A program made the translations under genes and the position numbers. This document shows, piece after piece, positions 48,956 through 59,061 of a stretch of DNA of 64,000 nt. The DNA lies in contig NZ_JAHLDM010000003.1 in the NCBI RefSeq assembly GCF_018861295.1, positions 1 through 64,000 on the forward strand, written 5' to 3'. The DNA comes from Clostridium_AD estertheticum_D. Lineage in GTDB: Bacteria > Bacillota > Clostridia > Clostridiales > Clostridiaceae. Every line of letters starts with the position of its first letter. Position 1 is the stretch's first letter. The notes under the pieces were generated by a model. It had not been told where the DNA came from. It made no database searches and was given only the letters and a program-made list of their open reading frames with translations.

Positions 48956-51076
48956 TTACAAAGTAAATTTATTCATTTTCACTCTAAGTTCATTAGTTGA
49001 ATTCTCTAATTGTAGTACTAGACCACCCATATTCTTAGTTTCAACATATTGATTTTCAATTACAGAACTTATTTTTCCAACAGAATCTGTAAACTCCCCG
49101 CAAATAATATTTACTTCTTTAAGTGTATTTATAACGCTAATATTTTCATTATTTAAAACATCAATACTAATGTCAATATTGCCAATTGACGATACTATAT
49201 CCTCTGTAGATCTTAACGCCTTTTGATAACTTAAAATAGTTTCATTTATAGCATTATCTTGCTCATTAAAAACCCTATTTACCTCACCTATGCTAATTTC
49301 AGTCATTGACATATTATTATTTACACTACTAACTATATCTTGTATTTTGCTCATTTGCTCACCAATACCCTCCGATAAGCTTCTAATTTCTCTAGCAACT
49401 ACACTAAATCCAGCACCATATTTTCCAGCTGTTGCAGCTTCTATTGACGCATTTAAAGATAATATATGAGTTCTTTTAGATATGTTATTTACAACATCTA
49501 CGATATTTTTGATCTTCATAAAATCTGTATATAATTCCTTGAATGATTTATTTACTCCATTTAGTTTATTTGTACTTTCTTTATTTATATGTTTCAGACT
49601 AGTGATTGAACTTATATTTGAATTATTGATAATTTTAATGTTTCCAGCCTTTAAATACATATCTGTAGATCGTTCTTTTATGCTTTGTATCTTTTTAGTT
49701 ATACCTTCAACAGACCTTACGCTTGAATTTATTACACTAGTTAATTTATTTGTGTCAATAGATACCATTTGAGTATTTTCTGTAATTATCTCCATTCCAG
49801 CTACTATGTTATGTTGCGCTGTGCAAGTGACCTTGTTAATGTATAAAAGCTCCTCCGTTACCTTCTCTACGTCATAAACTAAAGATTTAATATTTTGCGT
49901 CATAATATTAAAACTTAAGCCTAGTTTACCAATTTCATCATTGCTTTTTATTACGTTCACAACTGCAAGATTTCCATTTGAAATTTCTACTGTATTTTTC
50001 ACAAGAATATTCATTGGTCTCAGAATTTTCCTTATACATATATAACATAAAGGTACCATTACTATAAGCATTATAAAAGTCATTAACACTATAAGTCTTC
50101 CTATTGTATTTGAAGCGCTTTTCATATCATTCTCATTTACTGTGAAAACCACTAAACTTTTAAGCTCAGGTACACTAATATAAAACGCATTAAATGTATC
50201 TTTGCCTGTCTTATATGTAAACTCCTTCATATCACTCCTTTCAAAATTATTTTTATCCTTAGTTATGCTAATCAATTCAGTAATATCAAGTTTTTTATTA
50301 ATAAGATGTTTGTCTGGATGATATATTATGTTTTGAGAACTATCCACTACAAACAAAAATCCATCGTCTAAGAATTTAAACTTATCAAATCTTTGAGAAA
50401 AGTAGTCTATGTATACACTTTTCCCAGCTACTCCTATTACCTTATTATTTTCATCCTTAATTGGTTGCACAAATGTAACCACTGGTTTGAAATTTACAAC
50501 GGACGTATATACTGAACTTACGGAAGGCACGCCCCTCAAGGCATTTTTTGTATAATCATTTTGACTTAAATCACTATTTAAATATTCCTCATCACTATCT
50601 ACTATAATTATCCCATCTTTATCTGCAATAAATTCATGTTCATCACTCTTGTTACTTTTAGCATATGTATTTAACTTATTTGTCATTTTTTCAATTTCAT
50701 CTTTATATTTTATTTTAAACTCATCCCGCTCTGTAACATTTTTATGTTTTACAACTCCAATAACATCAGCATTTAATGCATTTTTTTCAACATCACTAGT
50801 TTGTAATTTTATTAAATTTATGAAATTTTCATATACCTCATTAGACACTAACTTCATATTTTGTTTATTAGTGCTTACCATTTTATTATAAGTAACCCTA
50901 TATATAATTGCATTTTCTATAACCATAAAGAAAACTAAGGTTACAGCTACTATTAAAATAATCTTTATAGGAATTGAAATATTTTTAACCCTTGTAACCA
51001 TATTAGATATTATACTTATAATTCTAGTAGTTAATTTCGTAATTATTGCCTTTTGTTTTTTAAAATTTATATTCAT
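48956..51076 (-). CDS. Divergent chemoreceptor with Cache sensor
   Basis: 706 residues. Membrane helix at about 36-58, an extracellular double-Cache-type sensor (about 60-335, with 'ADKDGIIIVDSDEEYL' and 'VDSSQNIIYHPDKHLI'), second membrane helix at about 340-362, a HAMP linker, and a signalling coiled coil. The hairpin tip reads 'LSLNASIEAATAGKYGAGFS' against the canonical [20 protein letters not shown]. The Arg and Glu-Gln contact residues are changed, and the coiled coil around it is shorter and Asn/Ser rich. It may signal to a different CheA/CheW set or be a non-chemotactic signaller. The region upstream shows no SigD promoter, unlike the two receptors at 122-3901. Confidence 0.85.
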   Translation of the reverse strand: MNINFKKQKAIITKLTTRIISIISNMVTRVKNISIPIKIILIVAVTLVFFMVIENAIIYRVTYNKMVSTNKQNMKLVSNEVYENFINLIKLQTSDVEKNALNADVIGVVKHKNVTERDEFKIKYKDEIEKMTNKLNTYAKSNKSDEHEFIADKDGIIIVDSDEEYLNSDLSQNDYTKNALRGVPSVSSVYTSVVNFKPVVTFVQPIKDENNKVIGVAGKSVYIDYFSQRFDKFKFLDDGFLFVVDSSQNIIYHPDKHLINKKLDITELISITKDKNNFERSDMKEFTYKTGKDTFNAFYISVPELKSLVVFTVNENDMKSASNTIGRLIVLMTFIMLIVMVPLCYICIRKILRPMNILVKNTVEISNGNLAVVNVIKSNDEIGKLGLSFNIMTQNIKSLVYDVEKVTEELLYINKVTCTAQHNIVAGMEIITENTQMVSIDTNKLTSVINSSVRSVEGITKKIQSIKERSTDMYLKAGNIKIINNSNISSITSLKHINKESTNKLNGVNKSFKELYTDFMKIKNIVDVVNNISKRTHILSLNASIEAATAGKYGAGFSVVAREIRSLSEGIGEQMSKIQDIVSSVNNNMSMTEISIGEVNRVFNEQDNAINETILSYQKALRSTEDIVSSIGNIDISIDVLNNENISVINTLKEVNIICGEFTDSVGKISSVIENQYVETKNMGGLVLQLENSTNELRVKMNKFTL

Positions 51077-51170
51077 TGGATACAGCTCCTTTAGATAACA
51101 TTGGATATATTGTCAATTTTATATTACTTGACGTAAGTTAAGTCCATGTTAACTAAATGTTAAAGTTTAT

Positions 51171-51212
51171 AGGGACGGTTAATAACTTTAATATAAGTTA
51201 TTAACCGTCCCT
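51171..51212. terminator. Perfect 18-bp hairpin after the ABC exporter operon
   Basis: AGGGACGGTTAATAACTT and AAGTTATTAACCGTCCCT pair perfectly around TAATAT, 25 bases beyond the stop at 51237. The T run is better on the plus strand. It probably ends the minus-strand operon or stabilises its RNA. Confidence 0.65.
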
Positions 51213-51236
51213 TATAATTTTTGTTTAACGATACTC

Positions 51237-53069
51237 TTAAGAAAACATGTCTTTACTCTCCATTTCCTTCTCCTCTAAGAGCTGATTTGTATAAAGGCTA
51301 TAGTAATACCCCTTTTTCTTTAATAACTCTCTATGGTTGCCTGATTCCGTAATATTTCCATTTCTTATAACAAGAATTTTATCAGCAGATACAATGGTTG
51401 AAAGTCTATGAGCAACTACAAAGCTAGTTCTACTTTTTAGAACCTTTTCTATAGCATTTTGTATCATTCTTTCTGTTTCTGTATCTATGGATGATGTAGC
51501 CTCATCGAGGACAAATAATGCTGGATCTGCGAGTATTGCTCTAGCGAAGGATATAAGTTGTTTCTCTCCTGTTGACAAGTTTCCTCCACCTTCACCAACC
51601 TGCGTATCATATTTCTTATCTAGTTTACTTATAAAACTATGAGCATTTACAAGCTTTGCTGCATTTTCGATTTCGAGTATTGATGCATTAAGTTTACCAT
51701 ATATAATATTATCTCTAATTGTTCCACTAAATAGATGTGGGCTTTGAAGCACATATCCAATATTTGATTGAAGCCATAATAATGATCTTTTTCTATAATC
51801 TATACCATCAATTAATATTTCCCCACTAGAAGGTTCATAAAATCTGCAAAGTAAGTTTACTAAGGTGCTTTTACCAGAACCTGTTTCTCCAACTAGCGCT
51901 ATTGTTTCACCTTTATTAACCTTTAAATTAAAGTTTTTAAACACCTTTTCTCCATTTTTATATGTAAAACTTACATCCTTAAATTCTATATCTCCATGTA
52001 TTTTTTCCCAATTCTCTCTTTTTGAATGGAATAAATCACCATATTTTTCCATCACATCTTTGCTGTCCCATATATCTGGTTTTGTTTCTATTAAACCTAT
52101 AATTCTTTCTGCAGATGCTTGTGCATTCTGAAGTTCTGCAATTGTTCCAGCTAAACGATTTATAGGGTCAAAAAACTGAACTGTATAGGCAATAAACATT
52201 ACAAAAGTACCATAAGATAAATCTCCTGCTATAATTTTTTCCCCACCTATCCATAAAACAAAACCCACACCTAAACTACCCATAGATATAACTATAGGAA
52301 GAAATAGAGCAGAAAACACTGCAGCTTTCACCGATGAGTTTCTCATTTTACCTGCATCTAATTTAAACTCTTTTAAGTTTTCTTCTTCACGAACAAGTGT
52401 TTTAGTAGTTTTAGCCCCAGATACCTCTTCACTAAAATCCGCAGTTAATCGTGAATTAAATTTTCTAACAACTCTATATGATTTAAGGATTTTCTTTTGA
52501 AAATACATTCCTATTAAAAATAGAACCGGTACCACACTCATACATATAAGTGTTAATCCTACATTATTATAAAGCATTACTCCTATGAATCCAGCCATCA
52601 TAACTAGTGCCCATACCATGTCAATTAGTCCCCATGATATTATTTCACTAAGCTTTGTTACATCCGATGTCATTCTTGCCATAAGCCATCCCACAGAGGA
52701 TGTATCATAATATGAAAAAGATAACTCTTGAAGCCTTTTAAAACCAATTTTCCTTATATGATAGGCCAAGTGTGTTTCTATTTTGCCTGCATGTATTATA
52801 AATAATCTTACATTTAATCCTTGAAAAACAATAACACAAAAATATACCAATGCAAATATGGGAAGCCCATCTATAGTTTTCTTAACTATAAAATTATCGA
52901 TTGCATACTTCGTCAGTAGCGGCATTACTACGTCGATACCAGCCACTCCAACCATTAGAAGCGCTAAAAAAATAAGTCCATTTTTGAATTCTGACAGATA
53001 TTTAAAAAGTTTTCTCCATATACCTATATCTATTTTTTGAGTTGATTTGCGTTTATCTATTCTATCCAT
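51237..53069 (-). CDS. Heterodimeric ABC exporter, catalytic half
   Basis: 610 residues. A six-helix membrane domain (about 35-340) is followed by an ATPase domain with Walker A 'GETGSGKSTL', signature 'NLSTGEKQL' (LSTGE rather than LSGGQ) and Walker B 'LFVLDEATSSID' with the catalytic Glu. It forms a dimer with the product of the preceding gene, like BmrD/YheH or TM288. It exports drugs, lipids or peptides. It starts 15 bases after its partner's stop. Confidence 0.92.
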   Translation of the reverse strand: MDRIDKRKSTQKIDIGIWRKLFKYLSEFKNGLIFLALLMVGVAGIDVVMPLLTKYAIDNFIVKKTIDGLPIFALVYFCVIVFQGLNVRLFIIHAGKIETHLAYHIRKIGFKRLQELSFSYYDTSSVGWLMARMTSDVTKLSEIISWGLIDMVWALVMMAGFIGVMLYNNVGLTLICMSVVPVLFLIGMYFQKKILKSYRVVRKFNSRLTADFSEEVSGAKTTKTLVREEENLKEFKLDAGKMRNSSVKAAVFSALFLPIVISMGSLGVGFVLWIGGEKIIAGDLSYGTFVMFIAYTVQFFDPINRLAGTIAELQNAQASAERIIGLIETKPDIWDSKDVMEKYGDLFHSKRENWEKIHGDIEFKDVSFTYKNGEKVFKNFNLKVNKGETIALVGETGSGKSTLVNLLCRFYEPSSGEILIDGIDYRKRSLLWLQSNIGYVLQSPHLFSGTIRDNIIYGKLNASILEIENAAKLVNAHSFISKLDKKYDTQVGEGGGNLSTGEKQLISFARAILADPALFVLDEATSSIDTETERMIQNAIEKVLKSRTSFVVAHRLSTIVSADKILVIRNGNITESGNHRELLKKKGYYYSLYTNQLLEEKEMESKDMFS

Positions 53070-53084
53070 AATATTACCTGCCTT

Positions 53085-54887
53085 TTACTCATAACTTACT
53101 GGCGCATCGTCCGTAAAATCATCAATATTTGTTTGTATCTCCCATATTCTTTTATAAATACCATCTTTTTTAATAAGCATTTCATGGGTTCCTATGTTTT
53201 CAATCTTTCCATGATTTAATACTATTATTTTATCTGCATCCATTACTGTTGAAATTCTGTGAGAAATTATGAATGTAGTACTGTTTTCACTCCTCTTTTT
53301 TAGTTTTCCCCTTATGATTCTATCAGTTTCAGAATCCACTGCACTTAATGAATCATCAAATATTAGTATTGGCATATCTTTAACAAGTGTTCTTGCTATT
53401 GCTACTCTTTGTCTTTGTCCTCCTGAAAGTGTAACACCTTTCTCTCCAACAACAGTGTCATACCCCTTCTCAAAGGTCGTTATAACATTATGCACAGCGG
53501 CTACACTAGCTGCACTATAAATTTCTATATCCTCTGAGTGTATCTTTGCCATTTTAATATTTTCCCTTATACTTCTTGAGTAAAGAAATGGTTCTTGAAG
53601 CACTATACCTACCTTACTTCTCATATGTTTTCTTTCAATATCCTTAAGTTCTATTCCATCAATTTTTATAGACCCACTATTATAGTCATAAAGCCTTAAT
53701 AATAGATGTACAAGTGATGACTTACCTGACCCCGTTGGCCCAACAATCGCAACTGTTTCACCTCTCGCAACCTTGAAAGTTAAATCTTTTAGAATTTCAT
53801 TACCTTTCTCGTATTCAAAGCACACATTTTCAAAAATTATTTCTCCTTTGATCTCACTCTTAAGAGCTTTTCCATCTTCCCTTTCAACTGGAGTATCGAG
53901 GATCTTAGATATCCTCTTAAGTGAAACTGACATTTTACCCATGTCAGTTAGAACTCTACCCAGCTGCCTTACTGGCCACAATAACATTCCCTCATAGGTA
54001 TTAAATACCACCAAAGTACCTAGACTTATTACTCCATTAACTGCAAAATAAATACCCGAAACCAAAACTAGACCAATTTGAGTCATACAAAGTATATCAG
54101 ATGATGACCAATAAACTGATTCTAGTTTTACTAATTTGAAATTTAAATCTCTATATTTCTTATTTTCTTTTTCATATTTTTCAATTTCAAAATTCTGTCT
54201 TCCAAATGCTTTTACAACCCTAACTCCACTTAAATTTTCTTGAAGAATAGTTGTTAGAACACCCTCTTGTTCATCTGCTTTTTCAAAAGTACTTTTAATT
54301 TTATAAAAAAACACATATGAAAATATAAAAATAATTGGTACTATTACCATGGCAATAATCGTCATCTTTTTATTAAGTGACAACATCATTATTATTGCAA
54401 ATACTACTATAAAAAATGCCCTTCCTATTTCCACCATTTGCGTTGCAAAAAACTTTCTAACTGTTTCCACATCCGAGGTACACCTTTGAATTAGGTCTCC
54501 TGATTCTGCTTTCACATGATACTCATATGGCAAATTTTGAATATGATCATAAAGCTTAACCCTCATATTTCTTGCTATATTTTCAGCAGCACGTGCAGAA
54601 AAATTTCCACTTAAGAATAAGAAAACCCCTCTTATACATGTTAATGTTACAAGACTTAATGCACAAACCCATAGATTTGTTATAAGTACTTCTTTGCCAC
54701 CTACTGCCATAATAATCTTTTGCAGAGGTTTTATCACATCCATTGGTTTATTACCTATTACTGAATCTATTGTTATTTTTATAATCAAAGGCTCAAGCAT
54801 TGCTATAAATGTAGCTACCGCTATGGAAATTATTGCTACGATATATAACATTCTATTACCTTTAGTTAAATTTATTAGTTTCTTCAT
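53085..54887 (-). CDS. Heterodimeric ABC exporter, half with degenerate ATP site
   Basis: 600 residues. Six-helix membrane domain (about 15-310), then the ATPase domain: Walker A 'GPTGSGKSSL', a canonical signature 'LSGGQRQR', and Walker B 'ILIFDDSLSAVDSETD', where Asp replaces the catalytic Glu. Together with the partner's LSTGE signature this means one of the two ATP sites is impaired, as in BmrCD and TM287/288. GAGGAGAAAGATCAT precedes the ATG. Confidence 0.92.
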   Translation of the reverse strand: MKKLINLTKGNRMLYIVAIISIAVATFIAMLEPLIIKITIDSVIGNKPMDVIKPLQKIIMAVGGKEVLITNLWVCALSLVTLTCIRGVFLFLSGNFSARAAENIARNMRVKLYDHIQNLPYEYHVKAESGDLIQRCTSDVETVRKFFATQMVEIGRAFFIVVFAIIMMLSLNKKMTIIAMVIVPIIFIFSYVFFYKIKSTFEKADEQEGVLTTILQENLSGVRVVKAFGRQNFEIEKYEKENKKYRDLNFKLVKLESVYWSSSDILCMTQIGLVLVSGIYFAVNGVISLGTLVVFNTYEGMLLWPVRQLGRVLTDMGKMSVSLKRISKILDTPVEREDGKALKSEIKGEIIFENVCFEYEKGNEILKDLTFKVARGETVAIVGPTGSGKSSLVHLLLRLYDYNSGSIKIDGIELKDIERKHMRSKVGIVLQEPFLYSRSIRENIKMAKIHSEDIEIYSAASVAAVHNVITTFEKGYDTVVGEKGVTLSGGQRQRVAIARTLVKDMPILIFDDSLSAVDSETDRIIRGKLKKRSENSTTFIISHRISTVMDADKIIVLNHGKIENIGTHEMLIKKDGIYKRIWEIQTNIDDFTDDAPVSYE

Positions 54888-54940
54888 ATGATCTTTCTCC
54901 TCGCGACTTTACCCATCAAATGATGATAATACATCAATAC

Positions 54941-55750
54941 TTACTTTCCTAAGTACTTCCTTGTTTCCTCTTCAGTGCTCGTATATGCCACCGTCATTTT
55001 ACATTTAAACTCATCATCACTCATGCAAAATTTAGGAATCCCAAGTGTCGTTATAACTTCATGTTTAACTTCTGGTGTTATATATGAAAATGTCATATTT
55101 AACACATCTTCATCTATTCTATCAAAATTTTCAAATTCTCGTTTTAAATCTTCTATAGTTTTTCTTGATCTACGATGTATTTTTGCTTTTCTCTTAACCT
55201 GTTCACCTTCATTTCCACTTCTTAAAGTTCTGAGTGCTTTCAAAAAGCTTTCTTTATCCATGCCCCTAAGCTTTAAAATTACAAAGGGATCTTTATCAAA
55301 TTCAATTCCAAGCATATAATGAACTGCAGCTATATGCTTGCATGGATTTGCAACATCTGAGCATGAACACTCACTTACTAAATGTATTTGTTTTTTAGGA
55401 AAAAGGGTTACCCCTCCTTCTTTAAAAGCTTCCTCTATATTTTCTGGCATTTCTCCATTTAAAAGTTTAGCGCAAAAGATAGCCTTTTGTACCATAACAT
55501 TCATAATTTTTTTCCACTGATCTTCTGTAAAGGCACTTATTTTTATCTTTACTTTATATGGATCTTCACTGCTACCTTTAACTCTTGCATTTATTTCTCC
55601 TATGCAAAAATCTAAACTCAGTACATTGCCCTCTCTTGCGCATTCGCGTCCACTGTCAATTGTCGAACTTGCAGTAAAACTCGAAATTGCATTATTCCAC
55701 TTTTTAGACCACCAATTACTACCAAATTCATTTCTTATTCTTCCAGTCAC
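54941..55750 (-). CDS. SWIM zinc-finger protein (YwqB-like)
   Basis: 269 residues from GTG 55750 (AAGGAG ten bases upstream). The SWIM motif CSCSDVANPCKHIAAVHYML (CXC...CXH) lies at about 124-143. The N-terminus 'GSNWWSKKWNNAI' is typical of bacterial SWIM proteins coded beside SNF2 helicases, such as Bacillus ywqB next to ywqA. It probably helps the helicase bind nucleic acid or protein. It lies downstream of the helicase gene. Confidence 0.85.
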   Translation of the reverse strand: MTGRIRNEFGSNWWSKKWNNAISSFTASSTIDSGRECAREGNVLSLDFCIGEINARVKGSSEDPYKVKIKISAFTEDQWKKIMNVMVQKAIFCAKLLNGEMPENIEEAFKEGGVTLFPKKQIHLVSECSCSDVANPCKHIAAVHYMLGIEFDKDPFVILKLRGMDKESFLKALRTLRSGNEGEQVKRKAKIHRRSRKTIEDLKREFENFDRIDEDVLNMTFSYITPEVKHEVITTLGIPKFCMSDDEFKCKMTVAYTSTEEETRKYLGK

Positions 55751-55825
55751 AAAGTTACATCTCCTTGCCCATATCTATGCAAATAACAACTATTAAATCA
55801 TCGCTTTAATTGTTACCTGTGAATT

Positions 55826-58800
55826 TTATTCTTTATTGTCGTGCTCTAATATAAATAATTCTCGGAGCTCCTTATTGCTCATCTCTGATATCCAATTTTC
55901 ATTTGTTGACACTACACTTTCAGCAAGTGCCTGTTTTCGCTCTAGCATTTGATCTATTTTCTCCTCAAGAGTTCCCATGCATATAAATTTATGCACATGC
56001 ACATTTTTAACTTGCCCTATTCTAAAAGCTCTATCCGTTGCCTGGTTTTCTACAGCAGGGTTCCACCATCTATCAAAGTGAAACACATGATTAGCTTTTG
56101 TTAGATTTAAACCAAGTCCTCCAGCTTTTAATGATAATATAAATACCATAGGCTCACTCGTGTCATTTTGAAATATATTAATTAATTCTTCTCTTTTCTT
56201 TCTGCTCGTTCCTCCGTGTAAAAACAATGTTTTTACTCCTAGTTTCTTCTCAATTTCTGCCTCCAAAATGTGTCCCATTTCTGCAAATTGCGTAAATACC
56301 AATGACCTATCCCCTTCTGCAATAACAATTTCTAGCATTTCGAGTAACCTCTCAAGTTTTCCAGATCGACCCTCAATCTCACCATTGTCCTTTAAAAACT
56401 GTACGGGATGATTACATATTTGCTTGAACTTTGTTAATGAAGAAATAATAAGACCTCTCCTTTGAATACCCTCAGAGTCATCAATTTTATTTAAACAATC
56501 CTTTACTACAGCTTGGTATAAAGTAGCTTGCTCCTTTGTTAAAGATGCATATTCCTTCGTCTCAATTTTTTCTGGTAAATCGCAAATAATATTTGTATCA
56601 GTTTTAAGTCTTCTTAATACAAATGGTGAAATTATTTTTTTCAGTTTGTTACTTTTTTTAGGATCTCCATCCCTCTCTATTGGGACTGCAAACTCGCTTC
56701 TAAAAGTTGACCAATTGTATAGATATCCTTTATTTAAAAAGTCCATAATAGACCACAAATCTGAGAGTCTATTTTCAACTGGTGTTCCTGTTAATGCAAC
56801 TTTATATTCCGCTTTAAGGGTTTTTATATACTGAGTTTGTTTTGAAGCACTATTTTTAATGTTTTGTGCTTCATCTAATATAATTCCTGCCCATTCTTCC
56901 TTTTGAAATAAATCCCGGTCTCTTACTATTAGCGCATAGGTTGTAATAACAACCTCATTTTTATGTATTTCTTTGCTAAAGTTTTCATAACTCCACCTGC
57001 TATTTCCGTGGTGAATTGCAGATTTAAGACCTGGTGCAAACTTTTCAATTTCTCTTTCCCAATTTCCTACAACAGATGTGGGACATATTATTAATGTTGG
57101 TTTATCAGTTAACCTCTTTTCCCGCTCATAAAGCATAAGGCATATACTTTGTACTGTTTTTCCAAGCCCCATGTCATCAGCAAGGCAAGCCCCTATACCA
57201 TGGTTTCTAAGAAACGTTAACCATGAAAAACCTCTTTTTTGATACTCACGAAGAGTACCCCTAAACCCCTTTGGAATATTAACTTGCTCTATATTATTTA
57301 AATTAAATAATTTTTCAAAAAAATTTCCAACAGCCTCTTGATTATCCATATTATCAACACTAACTCCAGGAACTATTTCTTCATCACTTAAGTTAAGTCT
57401 TAATAATTCTCCCATAGGAATCTTTCCATTAAGCCCCTTATTCATTTTCATCTTAGAAAGTGACTTAATTTGATGTATATCAACCTGTACCCACTGACCC
57501 CTTAACTGGATAAATGGCACTTTCAAATTTGATATTTTATCAAATTCTTTCTCACTTATTTCATTTCCATTTAATGCCAACCTCCAATCATATTCAAGAA
57601 TAGTATCCATATTAAATAGACTCTTTACCGCTAAATTAGTATTAGTAGTGTGGTTTTTATCTTTTAATTTAACAGAAAGCCTTGAAGGTTTTTTCCACCA
57701 AGCTGGTGTAATAATACCAAACCCTTTCTCCTTCAAAAAATAAGCTGATTCTCTTAAAAATGAATAGGCTTCCTCCTCAGATAACTTGCATTCTATTGGC
57801 ACTGAATCGTATAGACTCCTTTCAATAGGGATAAATATCTTTGATGCTACTGCTAAATCCTCAAGTAACCTCTCTTGTGGATTATTAAATTTTTTATTCA
57901 AATATGTTATTGTATCAACAGACTCTTCAAAAATCATTTTTGCTGGTAACATTAGGCTAAGATCATCCTTATCTTGAAGCAAATACTCTATTGTCCAATC
58001 CTCTTCTCGTCTTGGTGGATTAACCTTAAAACATGTTCGAAATTTAAAGTTATTATTTTTAATCTTTATAGGTTCTATCCATTTCTTATACTCCTTTAGC
58101 ATTTTTATCTGATCACTTGTGGAAATAGGCATCTCTGGTAATTCTGAGAAAAGAGAATTCATCCAATTACTACTTAAGTTACTCAAACCATCCTCTAAAT
58201 TGTTAGTCTCATTGTTTATACCAGCGCAACTACTTCTAACCATACTATCAATCATAGAATCCATAAAATTGCTTACCAATTTAGTACCATTTGTGTATAC
58301 GAATTCTTGATTTTCTAGGTCAAAATATGATTTACAAGTTGCAGGCATATTGCTGCATAAGATCTTTTTCTTATCAATATACTTAGGATCACTTGTATGC
58401 CATCTCCACTGAGAATTAACTTTTTTATTTACCCGATCAATAGTTAATGATGGTAAATATTTATGTTTTATTATAAGCTCAGCTGTAAATTTAGCTACTA
58501 TAATCCAAAATTTTAATTCCCCTGATAACTCAATTTCGTAAAGGTTATTTCTATCTATATTTAAAATCATATCGAATGCATCTAAATTATTAAAAGCAAT
58601 CCCCCTAATTTCTCTCTTAAGAAGATCCTTAGATTCAAAATCGTATTTATACTTTCCGTGTTTTATGTCTACTGATTGATCTTTAATAATACTTCTAAGT
58701 TCAATAACTGAAGACATTTTTTCATATAGTGGAAGTGCATTTTTAGGTTTCCTACCTCTTCTTGTACATTTAGTTTCGCCACTCTCGCCCCACAATATAA

Positions 58801-58909
58801 ATGTATGCATACCTTCTGTAGTTTCTATCCATCCGCCATTTAATATCAAATCTACTTCACCCTCTAATAATGCTGTTAACATTTTTCTACGTACTATACA
58901 GTTTACCAT
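55826..58909 (-). CDS. SNF2-family helicase (YwqA-like)
   Basis: 1027 residues. The N-terminal 500 residues include the SNF2_N-associated bacterial region. The ATPase follows: 'ACLADDMGLGKTVQS', 'ILDEAQNIKN', 'LTGTPVENRLSDLW', and the second lobe 'FTQFAEMG', 'LKAGGLGLNLTKAN', 'DRAFRIGQ'. An ATP-driven translocase, of the group near RapA/HepA. It has no SWIM motif of its own; that is supplied by the next gene. The first of two possible Met codons (58909, then 58882) is shown; neither has a clear ribosome site. Confidence 0.92.
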   Translation of the reverse strand: MVNCIVRRKMLTALLEGEVDLILNGGWIETTEGMHTFILWGESGETKCTRRGRKPKNALPLYEKMSSVIELRSIIKDQSVDIKHGKYKYDFESKDLLKREIRGIAFNNLDAFDMILNIDRNNLYEIELSGELKFWIIVAKFTAELIIKHKYLPSLTIDRVNKKVNSQWRWHTSDPKYIDKKKILCSNMPATCKSYFDLENQEFVYTNGTKLVSNFMDSMIDSMVRSSCAGINNETNNLEDGLSNLSSNWMNSLFSELPEMPISTSDQIKMLKEYKKWIEPIKIKNNNFKFRTCFKVNPPRREEDWTIEYLLQDKDDLSLMLPAKMIFEESVDTITYLNKKFNNPQERLLEDLAVASKIFIPIERSLYDSVPIECKLSEEEAYSFLRESAYFLKEKGFGIITPAWWKKPSRLSVKLKDKNHTTNTNLAVKSLFNMDTILEYDWRLALNGNEISEKEFDKISNLKVPFIQLRGQWVQVDIHQIKSLSKMKMNKGLNGKIPMGELLRLNLSDEEIVPGVSVDNMDNQEAVGNFFEKLFNLNNIEQVNIPKGFRGTLREYQKRGFSWLTFLRNHGIGACLADDMGLGKTVQSICLMLYEREKRLTDKPTLIICPTSVVGNWEREIEKFAPGLKSAIHHGNSRWSYENFSKEIHKNEVVITTYALIVRDRDLFQKEEWAGIILDEAQNIKNSASKQTQYIKTLKAEYKVALTGTPVENRLSDLWSIMDFLNKGYLYNWSTFRSEFAVPIERDGDPKKSNKLKKIISPFVLRRLKTDTNIICDLPEKIETKEYASLTKEQATLYQAVVKDCLNKIDDSEGIQRRGLIISSLTKFKQICNHPVQFLKDNGEIEGRSGKLERLLEMLEIVIAEGDRSLVFTQFAEMGHILEAEIEKKLGVKTLFLHGGTSRKKREELINIFQNDTSEPMVFILSLKAGGLGLNLTKANHVFHFDRWWNPAVENQATDRAFRIGQVKNVHVHKFICMGTLEEKIDQMLERKQALAESVVSTNENWISEMSNKELRELFILEHDNKE

Positions 58910-58976
58910 ATTTAGCTTAAGAATTTCACTTTTATATTCTATTTTATTATTTTAAATTCGACTTTTCATTTAAAAG

Positions 58977-59003
58977 TAAAGTTATAGCAGTTTTGTTCGA
59001 GAT
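58977..59003 (+). promoter_or_regulatory. Weak candidate SigD promoter for cheV
   Basis: TAAAGTTA, 11 bases, TTCGAGAT. The -35 fits the motility consensus (7 of 8), the -10 matches at 4 of 8. Given the two better examples before the receptor genes, it is worth noting. Confidence 0.35.
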
Positions 59004-59061
59004 ATTAAGTACATATAATTTTTATGAAATACTATCTTTATATTTGAAAGTGGGGGAAAAT

